Positions 9,030 through 17,672 of a stretch of DNA of 64,000 bases are shown piece after piece. Origin of the DNA: RUG14199 sp964629225 (GTDB taxonomy: Bacteria; Bacillota; Clostridia; Oscillospirales; CAG-272); NCBI GenBank assembly GCA_964629225.1, contig CAZVQC010000002.1:62001-126000 (forward strand). The letters are read 5' to 3'. The notes under the pieces were generated by a model. That model was not told where the DNA came from and searched no databases. It was given only the letters and a program-made list of their open reading frames with translations. A program made the translations under genes and the position numbers. Every line of letters begins with the position of its first letter. Positions within the stretch are counted from its first letter, which is position 1.

Positions 9030-11108
9030 ATGGGACGCATCAACGTACTTGGATTTGATATTGCCAATCTGATAGCTGCAGGTGAGGTGGTGGACAGACC
9101 TGCATCGGTGGTGAAAGAACTGCTTGAAAACGCAGTTGACTCCGGTGCGCACCATATCACGGTGGAGATAAGAAACGGCGGTATCACTCACATAAGAGTC
9201 TCCGACGACGGTTGCGGAATGGAAGCCGATGACATTCCACTTTGCGTGCTCCGACATGCTACGAGCAAGATAAAGACATCCGACGATCTTAACGGGATCC
9301 TCACCTTAGGCTTCAGGGGCGAAGCCCTTGCCGCCATCGCTTCCGTCACCAAGCTTGAGATCTACTCAAAGCGCCCAGGTGACAGTATCGGCACTTATAT
9401 GCTGTGTGAAGGCGGGGAGATAGTTGAGCTCTGTGAAGCGGGATGCTCCGAGGGAACTACCGTCATCGCAAGTGAACTCTTCTATAACGTTCCCGCAAGG
9501 AGGAAATTCTTAAAGCGGGATGCCACCGAGGGAGCGAAGATATCGGAGATCGTGGAAAAGATAGCTCTGTCCACACCGAACGTATCCATCAAGTACATCT
9601 ACGACAGTCAGGTAAGGTTTATGACCCCCGGTGACGGGAATCTAAAGAATGCCGCCTACGCCGTCTACGGACGGAAGATAGCCTCAAGACTGGTGGAAGC
9701 GGATAGGACAGAGAATGGCATCCGTGTCTACGGTTACGTTACCGATGCCGATATGAATTTTGCAAAGCGCTCACAGGAACTGTTCTTTGTGAACGGCAGA
9801 TACGTTAGAAGTCCCCTTCTCTTCGCATCTCTTGAGCGTGCTTATGTTTCAAAGATCCCCTCGGACCGTTTCCCCATGTCGATACTCAATATCGCCGTGC
9901 CGCCTGAGGCGGTAGACGTTAATGTCCATCCGACGAAGCTTGAAGTGAAGTTTTCAAATGAAAGGATCATCAGCGAGGCAGTTCACTTTGCGGTACTGAC
10001 AGCTCTTGAAAAGTCCGTATCACGTCCGGAAATGGTATTTGGTGCTCCTTTTGGCGGCTCGAACAGCAGCTCCGGAGAGATACCGAAAAAGCGGGATGAC
10101 TTCTTCGTTTCCGGCAAGGATGCCATCAAAGTATTGAACGCCTTCGTGCCGGTGGAAAGGGATAAAACGCAAAGAAGCGTTCAAGCATCCATTGATGAGC
10201 TAGACCCAACGATCGAAAACAAAAAGGACAGCAAGATAAAGTCCACAGGCGTTGCATCCGGAATTATGGCGGGATATAACATTCCTAAAGCTCCTACTCA
10301 AATGCTTCCACTCGAACAAGTCCCGACCGATTCACTTGCGAAAATCGACGAGGGCGCCGTCAAATATGAAGATTTCTCCTCGGCATCGGTCAAGATGACC
10401 GATGAAGTAGAAAATAAAGCGGGATCGGTCTCTGCGGCAACAGCTGAAGCAAAGCAAGATGCCCCGGTACCAACATCCTCCGAAAGCCGGGAGAGAGGAA
10501 AGATTCCGAAATATTCCATCATCGGAGAGGCATTCAACTGCTACGTGATCGTGGAGCTTGAGGACAGACTGCTTATGATCGACAAACACGCCGCTCATGA
10601 GCGAATACTGTTCGACAGCCTTTGCGAGAGGATGAAGAAAAAAGAAAAAGAATCTCAAAGTCTAATAGCTCCCCTTGAGATGACACTTACCGACGATGAA
10701 CTACTATGTGCGGCAGAATATCTTGACAACATAAAGTCCGTAGGATTCGATATCACCCTTGACGGAAAAGAAAAAACGCTGAGCATACATTCTATCCCCA
10801 CTTTGATCGATGCTTCCGTCGCCTGTGAGATGATCTCAGCTATCATTTCGCGCATTTGCGAGGGCATCGGTACCGTAGAGAGCACCGAAGCGGAATTCTT
10901 CGAAAAAGCCCTCTATCAAGCCTCCTGTAAGGCGGCTATCAAAGGCGGCAGATACTATGGTATCGAGCACATCAAGTGGATCTGCGACAGACTCTTGAAG
11001 GACCCCGGCGAGGATGGTAAAGTAATAAAGACCTGTCCCCATGGCCGTCCTGTGGCGTTTGAGATCAAGAAGAGCTCCATAGAAAGACAGTTTTCAAGGC
11101 TTGAATAA
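9030..11108 (+). CDS. mutL: DNA mismatch repair protein MutL (endonuclease type)
   Basis: The 692-residue protein follows AAAGGAGG. N-terminal GHKL ATPase motifs are ELLENAVDSGAHHITVEIR, DDGCGM and GFRGEALAAIAS. Residues about 330-490 are a low-complexity linker. The C-terminal nicking domain has DKHAAHERILFD (about 518), SCKAAIKGG, CPHGRPV (about 669) and FSR at the end, the set found in endonuclease MutL of bacteria lacking MutH. The metal motif deviates from the usual DQHAX2EX4E in having Lys for Gln and Asp for the last Glu. It is co-transcribed with mutS. Confidence 0.97.
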   Translation: MGRINVLGFDIANLIAAGEVVDRPASVVKELLENAVDSGAHHITVEIRNGGITHIRVSDDGCGMEADDIPLCVLRHATSKIKTSDDLNGILTLGFRGEALAAIASVTKLEIYSKRPGDSIGTYMLCEGGEIVELCEAGCSEGTTVIASELFYNVPARRKFLKRDATEGAKISEIVEKIALSTPNVSIKYIYDSQVRFMTPGDGNLKNAAYAVYGRKIASRLVEADRTENGIRVYGYVTDADMNFAKRSQELFFVNGRYVRSPLLFASLERAYVSKIPSDRFPMSILNIAVPPEAVDVNVHPTKLEVKFSNERIISEAVHFAVLTALEKSVSRPEMVFGAPFGGSNSSSGEIPKKRDDFFVSGKDAIKVLNAFVPVERDKTQRSVQASIDELDPTIENKKDSKIKSTGVASGIMAGYNIPKAPTQMLPLEQVPTDSLAKIDEGAVKYEDFSSASVKMTDEVENKAGSVSAATAEAKQDAPVPTSSESRERGKIPKYSIIGEAFNCYVIVELEDRLLMIDKHAAHERILFDSLCERMKKKEKESQSLIAPLEMTLTDDELLCAAEYLDNIKSVGFDITLDGKEKTLSIHSIPTLIDASVACEMISAIISRICEGIGTVESTEAEFFEKALYQASCKAAIKGGRYYGIEHIKWICDRLLKDPGEDGKVIKTCPHGRPVAFEIKKSSIERQFSRLE

Positions 11109-11110
11109 AA

Positions 11111-11138
11111 ACGGGCAGGATCTCTCCTGCCCAAAATG
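11111..11138. terminator. Intrinsic terminator after mutL
   Basis: GGGCAGGATCTCTCCTGCCC forms a stem-loop just after the mutL stop; a T run (11150-11157) follows a little later. It also lies just beyond the end of the convergent trmB. Confidence 0.65.
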
Positions 11139-11146
11139 TTATCCTG

Positions 11147-11878
11147 TTATTTTTTTACCGCTTCAAGATAGTTAATAAGAAATCCCTTTGCGGAGAAATT
11201 CCTTTCGTATTCGGTCTCGATATTGGTGCTGTTAAGCGGTGACGAATGGAGATCTTTTGTAACGTTAACAAGTTCAAATCCCGAATCTCTCACCGTTTCA
11301 AGTGAATACTCAAAAAGCCCGATATTGTCGGTCTTGAATCTGAAACTGCCTCCGTCTCTCAGCACCGTAAGATACCTTTTCAAAAAAACGGGAGACGTCA
11401 ATCGCTTATCCCGATCTCCTTTTTTCGGCCAAGGATCGCTGAAATTGGCAAAAACGGTGTCAACAGTCCCCGGAAGAAAGATATCGGTTATTGCCGCGGC
11501 ATCTGCGTTGATGAATCTGACGTTACCTCTCATAGCCAAAGGAATGTCGGCGGCCTCTCCGAGAGGAGTCAGCGTTCCGTCCGGCAACATCCATTGACCG
11601 TGAGGTGAAAGACTGCCGAGGCCACGGGCGACAGCATACTTTTCAACTGCAACCACCATGACGTCACTGACCTTTTCCATGGCGAAATAGTTAAATTCGC
11701 TTTCTGCCTCGGACATGCGTCCGATAAAGTCTCCTTTTCCGCATCCGATCTCAAGACGGATGGGAAGCTCTTTTTCAAAAATACCTTCAAACGCCCCTTT
11801 AATTCCAATAGGGCGGTATATTAAGGTCGACAGTGCCGAAAGTCTTTCCGCACCGTGCTTTTTTTTTCGCATTCTCAT
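11147..11878 (-). CDS. trmB: tRNA (guanine-N7-)-methyltransferase
   Basis: This 243-residue SAM-dependent enzyme methylates G46 of the tRNA variable loop. The SAM site is EIGCGKGDFIGRMS and the family signature NFSDPWPKKGDRDKRL is intact. The start is set at the ATG at 11878, downstream of GGGAG and of a TTGAAA-N17-TATCAT promoter; the longer open frame would begin inside that promoter. A second in-frame ATG lies two codons on. It diverges from the membrane protein at 11994. Confidence 0.95.
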   Translation of the reverse strand: MRMRKKKHGAERLSALSTLIYRPIGIKGAFEGIFEKELPIRLEIGCGKGDFIGRMSEAESEFNYFAMEKVSDVMVVAVEKYAVARGLGSLSPHGQWMLPDGTLTPLGEAADIPLAMRGNVRFINADAAAITDIFLPGTVDTVFANFSDPWPKKGDRDKRLTSPVFLKRYLTVLRDGGSFRFKTDNIGLFEYSLETVRDSGFELVNVTKDLHSSPLNSTNIETEYERNFSAKGFLINYLEAVKK

Positions 11879-11879
11879 A

Positions 11880-11941
11880 TTGAATTTTGCTCCCGAATTT
11901 GGTATCATATAAATGATACTATAATTTCGGAAGGATTTCAA
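11880..11941. promoter_or_regulatory. Overlapping divergent promoters sharing an inverted repeat
   Basis: On the minus strand TTGAAA (11941-11936), 17 bases and TATCAT (11918-11913) drive trmB. On the plus strand TTGAAT (11880-11885), 17 bases and TATCAT (11903-11908) could drive the 11994 gene. The two -10 boxes are the arms of GTATCATATAAATGATAC (11902-11919), so opening one promoter should affect the other. Confidence 0.6.
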
Positions 11942-11993
11942 GTATTTTTAGCAAAGCCACGACATAAAAACCTATAAGGAGGTGATCTGCTAA

Positions 11994-12977
11994 TTGGATA
12001 AGAACACATTTCTTGAGAAATTCGTACGTTGTCTGATCTCCGGCGGAGTTTCCCGCGATTCAGCGCTGAATGTTACGAAGCGTCTTTCATCGAATTTTAC
12101 CGAGCGTGATCTTGAGCGGATCGGTAACATGAGGGATGATAGCGACGTTGAGCGGATATCACGTGCCTACATAAAGAAGCTGACCGATGGGATGCCTCAA
12201 CCCGAAAAACAGTCTACTATTGAAACCAGAGAATACAACGGCGACGATACTGCCGCCTTCACTGCAAGGATATCTCCCGTAACACCGAATGTGAAGCAGA
12301 ATATTGCTCCGGGTGATGCCACAAGAAGCTTTGATCAGGTAAAAAAAAGCCCCGACACTCCCCCGGGGATAGACGGAGATACCGTAACAAAAACTCCGAA
12401 AAATGATTTAGATAACATGGAGTCCACGGGACAATATCTCAAGGTCACAAAAGATCCAATCATATTAAAGAGCGATCTGAACGGTGACATCACGGTCACG
12501 GAAAAGACGGAGACGAGAAAGATCGGTGCCGTTAAAAAGCTCCCTGCCAAAGTTCCGCTGACTACCGAAGGAAAGAAAGAGTATTCAAGGGAAATATTGA
12601 AGCGCTCTCCCGCCATTTGTGGCATCGGAGTGCTTTCCGTCATCGGCATTACGGTCTCCTACAGCGGCATCACCCTTTTGATAACGCTTTTTATCGCCCT
12701 CATGATCTTTTTTACCGTAGCCGGTTGCGTGGGAGGCATTGCGGGGATAGTCTATGGAATCGTAAAACTCTTTTCCGTCGTGCCTGAGGGTATCTATGAG
12801 ATCGGACTTGCCCTTGTTATATTCGGTGTTTTAGTGGCACTCGCGATACTCAGCTACAACATGGCGATAAGACTCGTACCGAAGCTTTGGCTGAAGCTGA
12901 CCGGATACATTTCAGAGAGGCGACGGGATGTCAGAGACTACCTTAACCGTCTAAGAACGGAGTGTAACAGACCGTGA
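11994..12977 (+). CDS. DUF1700-like membrane protein
   Basis: The 327-residue product starts with TTG 11994 after a full AAGGAGGTGATC anti-rRNA match. Residues 1-65 are a helical domain with the FLEKFVRCLISGGVS pattern seen at the start of DUF1700 proteins. About 70-190 is polar and probably disordered, and about 200-290 holds three membrane helices followed by a basic tail. The next gene overlaps it by GTGA and is a DUF4097-like protein; DUF1700/DUF4097 pairs are common in Firmicutes, usually beside a PadR repressor, which is absent here. The function is unknown; envelope stress sensing is a guess. Confidence 0.6.
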   Translation: MDKNTFLEKFVRCLISGGVSRDSALNVTKRLSSNFTERDLERIGNMRDDSDVERISRAYIKKLTDGMPQPEKQSTIETREYNGDDTAAFTARISPVTPNVKQNIAPGDATRSFDQVKKSPDTPPGIDGDTVTKTPKNDLDNMESTGQYLKVTKDPIILKSDLNGDITVTEKTETRKIGAVKKLPAKVPLTTEGKKEYSREILKRSPAICGIGVLSVIGITVSYSGITLLITLFIALMIFFTVAGCVGGIAGIVYGIVKLFSVVPEGIYEIGLALVIFGVLVALAILSYNMAIRLVPKLWLKLTGYISERRRDVRDYLNRLRTECNRP

Positions 12978-13933
12978 AAACAGCATCAAAATTCTTTTTA
13001 ATAATATGCGCCGTCATAACCGCCATCGGCGGGATCATGTGCCTTGTTGGCTACGTCACCGCAAACGCCGACGGCATTCAGCTCTATGATAAAAAAGTGG
13101 ACGGAAAAAGCGTCTACACGGTGGATCTCAATGACACCGACATTACTAAAATATCAGTGAAGGCAACCGATGCGGACATAACCGTTCTTACCGGAGAGGA
13201 AAACGAGTATATCGACTTTGTCAACTTCAACGAGGGCTACCGTTCGGTATCCTCCACAAATACGGTGGTATCATTTGATGAGTACATCAGCTTCAGCTCC
13301 GCGTTTGCTTTTTGGGAGAACGGCTTCTCCTTCAAGGGGATGCGCTCAATACTTGATTTCAGAAACATTTCAAGGGGCGAGAAAGAGGTCAATATCCACC
13401 TTTCCGACAAAAGGAACATCAAAAACTTCACCTTTTCAATTCAAAAAGGTACGGTGACAGTGAAAGATATCTCCGGTGATACCGACTACTATCTGGCAGT
13501 CGATAACGGAAACGTGATATTTGAAAATGTCACCACCACCTCCAAGTTTTCGCTTGAATCCACTGCCCAGTGTAATGTCTCTCTCACTAACTGTTCCATA
13601 TCAAACTTCACGGCAGACGGCGTTTCACTCGGATTTGAAGGAGAGCTTACCGACGTCAAGACCTTTGCCCTCGATGCAAAGGAAGGAAAGGCGACGGCCG
13701 AGATAACACCATATTTTGAAAAACAGTCTCTGACACTCCAAACTACAGGCACAATAACCCTAAATGGGGAAAAGATCGACGGAGCGTTCAAGAACACTGA
13801 CGACAAAAAGACCGATAAAAAAGACGAAAAACAAGACAAAACGGAGATCACAGTACAAGGAGAGACCGTTTCTGTTGATCTGACCGTTAATAAAAAACCA
13901 AGCACAGAAGAAAATACGGAGGACACAAGATGA
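12974..13933 (+). CDS. DUF4097-like beta-repeat membrane protein
   Basis: This 319-residue protein starts at GTG 12974, overlapping the preceding stop. It has an N-terminal membrane helix (about 7-30), then a beta-helix-like region with repeating short strands such as ISVKATDADITVLTG, VTVKDISGD and YLAVDNGNVIFENV, typical of DUF4097. The C-terminal 45 residues are Lys/Asp/Thr-rich and probably disordered. It is coupled to the upstream DUF1700-like gene and downstream overlaps the TSCPD gene by ATGA. Confidence 0.65.
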   Translation: MKTASKFFLIICAVITAIGGIMCLVGYVTANADGIQLYDKKVDGKSVYTVDLNDTDITKISVKATDADITVLTGEENEYIDFVNFNEGYRSVSSTNTVVSFDEYISFSSAFAFWENGFSFKGMRSILDFRNISRGEKEVNIHLSDKRNIKNFTFSIQKGTVTVKDISGDTDYYLAVDNGNVIFENVTTTSKFSLESTAQCNVSLTNCSISNFTADGVSLGFEGELTDVKTFALDAKEGKATAEITPYFEKQSLTLQTTGTITLNGEKIDGAFKNTDDKKTDKKDEKQDKTEITVQGETVSVDLTVNKKPSTEENTEDTR

Positions 13934-14172
13934 AATACAGCTACAGAACGAGAGGCACCTGCGCTTCAAAGATCGACTTTGAAATAGTTGAAGGAAAGAT
14001 CCACAACCTTTCCTTCACCGGAGGCTGCAACGGTAACTTAAAAGCTATCGCAAAGCTCGTTGAAGGGATGGACAAGGAAAAGGTAAAAGACCTTCTTGCC
14101 GGAAATACCTGCGGTATGAAGGGCACATCCTGTGCAGATCAGCTTGCACGGGCAATAGCGGAAGCAGAATAA
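13930..14172 (+). CDS. TIGR03905-type TSCPD domain protein
   Basis: The 80-residue product matches the TSCPD family: it has the KIHNLSFTGGCNGNLKAI core, the GNTCGMKGTSCADQLARAI C-terminus, and four Cys. The domain resembles the Zn-binding tail of class II ribonucleotide reductases. Stand-alone versions such as this are common in clostridia and their role is not established. It is the last gene of the overlapping operon starting at 11994. Confidence 0.85.
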   Translation: MKYSYRTRGTCASKIDFEIVEGKIHNLSFTGGCNGNLKAIAKLVEGMDKEKVKDLLAGNTCGMKGTSCADQLARAIAEAE

Positions 14173-14224
14173 AAGACAACAAGAAACAAATATCAAGGAG
14201 AGGACGAAAGTCCGAGTAAAAACA

Positions 14225-16519
14225 ATGTACAGATTCAAAACAGACACAATGGTTTTCGAGATACGCGCAGTTGATGAAGGCGTTTTCCGCTTTAGAATGG
14301 CAAAGGACGGAGACTTCACCGAAAGTCTTCTCTCCCGTTACAATATTCTGAAAGAGGATGGCTCCGTTGAAGCAGAGACTGCCGAAAACGCAGATACTTT
14401 CACCGTAGTATCAAACGGGATCTCTCTTACGGTGGACAAAAAGACCTATTCTTTGACAATTGACGGCACAACGTCTCCTGTAACCTTTGACTTTGCATCC
14501 TTCAAGGGTGACAACTACGAGAAGAAGGGCTTCACTCTTTCCTGCGTTCTCGACGATGACGAGAGATTCTTCGGTCTCGGTGATGAGAGCCGCAAAAATA
14601 TCGCAAGACGGGGCACTCATTCAAAGCTCGATATAAGAAACATTGCTTCCTACGGACCGATCCCCTTCCTCATGAGCACAAAGGGCTACGGGCTGCTTCT
14701 CAACTGCACATACGCTCACACTTGTGATATCGGCGCCGAAGTTCCCGATAAGATGGTGATATCCGCCCACAAGGGAAATATCGACTTCTACCTCTTCATT
14801 CCGAAGAGCCACAAACTCTCCGACATTCTTGAACTGCAGTCAAGGGTTGCCGGAAAACCTCTCGTGATGCCGAAGTCTTTCTACGGTCACACCTTCGTTC
14901 TCAACGAACAGACTAACGCACGTGAGATGCTCTACGACTGTCTCATGTTCCGCCGCGAGGACATCCCTTGCGATATGGTAGGACTTGAACCTCAGTGGAT
15001 GAGCCAACATTACGACCGCAGCGTTGACAAGAAATTTGACGAGGATCGCTTCTACATTCCCGGATGGCTCCCTCAAAATCAGAGCGGTCCCGAGACCTTC
15101 TTCTACAACTTAAGACAAATGGGCTTCAAATTCAGCCTTTGGCTGTGTCAGGACTATGACCTTCTGTGGGAAGAGGAGCGTCAAGCGGGAGCACTGGCTA
15201 AGAAACTCAACAAAGAGTATTCATTTGAGGGTGGCTCCATTCTTGATGAGCACTTCGCTTGCCCAAGTTACATGGACAATCTCACAAGACGTGACGAGCC
15301 TTGGTTCGAGCACCTAAAAAAATTCGTTGACAACGGAGCTTCCGCTTTCAAGCTTGACGGTGCTTTTCAGGTCAATGACCATCCGGACAGACTTTGGGCG
15401 GGAAAATACTTTGACGATGAAGTCCACAACTGCTATCCGGTATTCTACGTGAAGCAGATGAAAGAGGGCTTTGAAAAGCACACAGACGGCAGACGTGCCA
15501 TCATCTACACGCCATGTATGTACGCAGGTGCCCAGCAGTATTGCGCTTCATGGGCAGGTGACACCGGCGGAGGATTCGATACCGTAGTCGCAATGCTCAA
15601 CTACGGCCTCTCCGGACACACTAACGTAACCGCCGACATAGAGGCAACTATCCCGGAAGGCATCCACTACGGTTGCTTCATGCCTTGGGTACAGCAGCTC
15701 GGATGGAGAAACTGGCAGCAGCCTTGGTTCCTCGGAGACGAGCTTGAGAATATGACACGCTACTATAACAAGCTCCGTACTTCCCTGTTCCCCTACATCT
15801 ATTCAATGGCACACAAAGCGGCAAATACGGCAATGCCGATAGCCCGCTCACTGTCACTTGTCTACGAGGATCACCCTGAGTATGACTACGTTGCCAATAC
15901 GTATCTGTTCGGTGACAGCATTCTCGTCGGCGTTTTCGATATGAAGATAACTCTCCCCGAGGGAAAGTGGTATGACTACTTCACCGGTCGCATCTACGAG
16001 GGCGGGCAAGTCATCGATTACGAAGTACCGAACGGCCGCGGAGGCGCTATGTTTGTTAAATGCGGAAGCATTATCCCCACAATGGAAGCCTACCCCTACG
16101 TCGAAAAAGACAACGGTGAAAAATACTCGATCGAGCTCTACGCCGGTGGTGACTGCTCCTTTACTCTCTACGAGGATGACGGTCTCACCTACGATTACCT
16201 TGAGGGCGAAGTTGCAACTACGGATATGTTCATCACAGATTCAAACGACAAGGGCTTCACCTTCACCTTGAAACAAAGAGAAGGCTCTTATGCGGGACGT
16301 AATAAGAGAGAGGGCGATGCTTACAAGCTCTCCGATCCAGTCATCAAAGCAATGGGAGATGTTTCGGAGTTTGATGTTATTATTAAAAACGCTGAGGCAA
16401 AGAAGATCATTATGAACGGAAAAGATATTAACTTCAAGTGTGAAAACGGAATGACCTTCTTCAATATCACAAAGGATTCTCACAGAGAAAGCGACCTTGA
16501 ATTCAAGATAGAATTTTAA
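14225..16519 (+). CDS. Glycoside hydrolase family 31 (alpha-glucosidase/alpha-xylosidase type)
   Basis: The 764-residue enzyme has no signal peptide, so it acts inside the cell on imported oligosaccharides. The N-terminal beta-sandwich includes FFGLGDESRK. The (beta/alpha)8 barrel begins near residue 215. The likely nucleophile is Asp378 in FKLDGAF and the acid/base Asp446 in WAGDTG, a spacing normal for GH31. The last 150 residues form the C-terminal beta domains. LDGAF replaces the common DMNE, so exact specificity (alpha-glucose, xylose or galactose linkage) cannot be read. AAGGAG lies rather far (about 25 bases) before the ATG. Confidence 0.85.
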   Translation: MYRFKTDTMVFEIRAVDEGVFRFRMAKDGDFTESLLSRYNILKEDGSVEAETAENADTFTVVSNGISLTVDKKTYSLTIDGTTSPVTFDFASFKGDNYEKKGFTLSCVLDDDERFFGLGDESRKNIARRGTHSKLDIRNIASYGPIPFLMSTKGYGLLLNCTYAHTCDIGAEVPDKMVISAHKGNIDFYLFIPKSHKLSDILELQSRVAGKPLVMPKSFYGHTFVLNEQTNAREMLYDCLMFRREDIPCDMVGLEPQWMSQHYDRSVDKKFDEDRFYIPGWLPQNQSGPETFFYNLRQMGFKFSLWLCQDYDLLWEEERQAGALAKKLNKEYSFEGGSILDEHFACPSYMDNLTRRDEPWFEHLKKFVDNGASAFKLDGAFQVNDHPDRLWAGKYFDDEVHNCYPVFYVKQMKEGFEKHTDGRRAIIYTPCMYAGAQQYCASWAGDTGGGFDTVVAMLNYGLSGHTNVTADIEATIPEGIHYGCFMPWVQQLGWRNWQQPWFLGDELENMTRYYNKLRTSLFPYIYSMAHKAANTAMPIARSLSLVYEDHPEYDYVANTYLFGDSILVGVFDMKITLPEGKWYDYFTGRIYEGGQVIDYEVPNGRGGAMFVKCGSIIPTMEAYPYVEKDNGEKYSIELYAGGDCSFTLYEDDGLTYDYLEGEVATTDMFITDSNDKGFTFTLKQREGSYAGRNKREGDAYKLSDPVIKAMGDVSEFDVIIKNAEAKKIIMNGKDINFKCENGMTFFNITKDSHRESDLEFKIEF

Positions 16520-16525
16520 CAGTTG

Positions 16526-16558
16526 TCGAGCGGAGCGGCTTGCCGCTCCGCTCACTCG
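16526..16558. terminator. Strong hairpin after the GH31 gene
   Basis: GAGCGGAGCGGCTTGCCGCT continues into CCGCTC, an 11-bp GC-rich stem-loop just after the stop and inside an outer GTCGA/TCGAC pairing. No clear U tract follows, so it may be a processing or protective hairpin as much as a terminator. Confidence 0.5.
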
Positions 16559-16596
16559 ACTACGCCTAAAATTCACTTAAAATTTCACCCATCCAC

Positions 16597-16649
16597 TTGA
16601 CAACGAGCGAATTAATACTATAATAAAGTTAACTGTTAGATATCTAACA
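16597..16649 (+). promoter_or_regulatory. Promoter and palindromic MarR operator
   Basis: TTGACA (16597-16602), 16 bases, TATAAT (16619-16624). Ten bases later a perfect 16-bp palindrome TGTTAGATATCTAACA (16634-16649) covers the expected transcription start. Its size and place fit a MarR dimer site for autoregulation of the operon that follows. Confidence 0.75.
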
Positions 16650-16679
16650 TAATTTAAAAATAGTTAAAAGGGTGATATA

Positions 16680-17183
16680 ATGAACTACAGTGTCAACGAC
16701 TACAACGCAAAGGTTAAAAAAGGTGGCGAACCGAATGCGGTGACCCTTCCCTTCGTCCTTATAAATGACGTATCAAAGATACTTCTTGAACTGATGGACG
16801 GAGACGGATCAAACGGTAAAAAACTCCCCAAAAGTTACAAGCTGATACTCACTTATCTCATCGAAACAAGTGATGTAACACAGCTGGATATTGCAAATGC
16901 CACTCACCTCCAAGCTCCTACGGTCAGCCTCAAGTTAAAGAATATGGAAGACGACGGACTTGTGTCAAGAGTGGCTGATGAATTTGACAGAAGAGTCATT
17001 CGAGTCAATATTACCGATGCCGGTCGCTCGCTCTATGCAACTGCTATCAAAGATAACTTGGGCGACACAAAAGGACTTCTTGAAGGCATCACGAAAGAAG
17101 AAGTCGAGATAATGAATTCAGTACTTAACCGGATCATCGACAATGCTCGCAAATTGAAAGCAGATGACCGGAAAGGAGGCTAA
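16680..17183 (+). CDS. MarR family transcriptional regulator (first of two)
   Basis: The 167-residue regulator has a central winged helix: TQLDIANATHLQAPTVSLKL as the helix-turn-helix, then GLVSRVADEFDRRVIRVNIT as the wing. It probably binds the palindrome just upstream and represses its own operon. It is followed without a gap by a second MarR gene and citrate synthase. The effector is unknown. Confidence 0.85.
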   Translation: MNYSVNDYNAKVKKGGEPNAVTLPFVLINDVSKILLELMDGDGSNGKKLPKSYKLILTYLIETSDVTQLDIANATHLQAPTVSLKLKNMEDDGLVSRVADEFDRRVIRVNITDAGRSLYATAIKDNLGDTKGLLEGITKEEVEIMNSVLNRIIDNARKLKADDRKGG

Positions 17184-17672
17184 ATGGATCAATTTGAAAA
17201 AGTAAAAAAAATATCGTTTGAGCTGACGTACCATTGGTATCTACTCAACAAAGGAAAGATCAAAACGCTCTTTAATGAGCTGTCAATAGCCGAATACATC
17301 GCACTTCACGTAGTACTTAAAAAATCAAAAGAAACGGAAAACGGAAAACTGTATTTAAGAGAACTTGCCGAGGGACTTGAAATGTCAACGGCAAGTGCTT
17401 CAAAGACGGCGGGAAAACTCAAGGAAAAGGGCCTTGTCAACTGGACACACGACGGCGACGGTAATGAAGGCACATATATCACCCTAACCGAAAGCGGAGA
17501 AGCCGCTATTTCCGAACAGGACAGGATGCTTGCGGATTACTACGGAAGGATAATCGACTACATCGGCATCGAAAAGGCCGCCGGGATCGCAGATAAGATG
17601 ATGTATCTTGACGAGCACATGAAGCGTGAACTGGAAGGAGATGAGGACACTGATAACCCAGAGGATGAATGA
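17184..17672 (+). CDS. MarR-like winged-helix regulator (second of two)
   Basis: This 162-residue protein starts on the base after the previous stop, behind AAAGGAGG. The helix-turn-helix is LYLRELAEGLEMSTASASKT, the wing is VNWTHDGDGNEGTYITLT, and the C-terminal dimerisation helices are acidic. It differs clearly from its neighbour, so this is not a recent duplication. The two may form a heterodimer or answer to separate signals. Its end overlaps the citrate synthase start by eight bases. Confidence 0.8.
   Translation: MDQFEKVKKISFELTYHWYLLNKGKIKTLFNELSIAEYIALHVVLKKSKETENGKLYLRELAEGLEMSTASASKTAGKLKEKGLVNWTHDGDGNEGTYITLTESGEAAISEQDRMLADYYGRIIDYIGIEKAAGIADKMMYLDEHMKRELEGDEDTDNPEDE

Noticed and set aside
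14195..14224. Possible RNA element before GH31 (GAGGACGAAAGTCCG)
   Set aside because: The GGAC-GAAA-GTCC hairpin is real but short, and no surrounding conserved structure was found; it may only explain the long gap between ribosome site and start.
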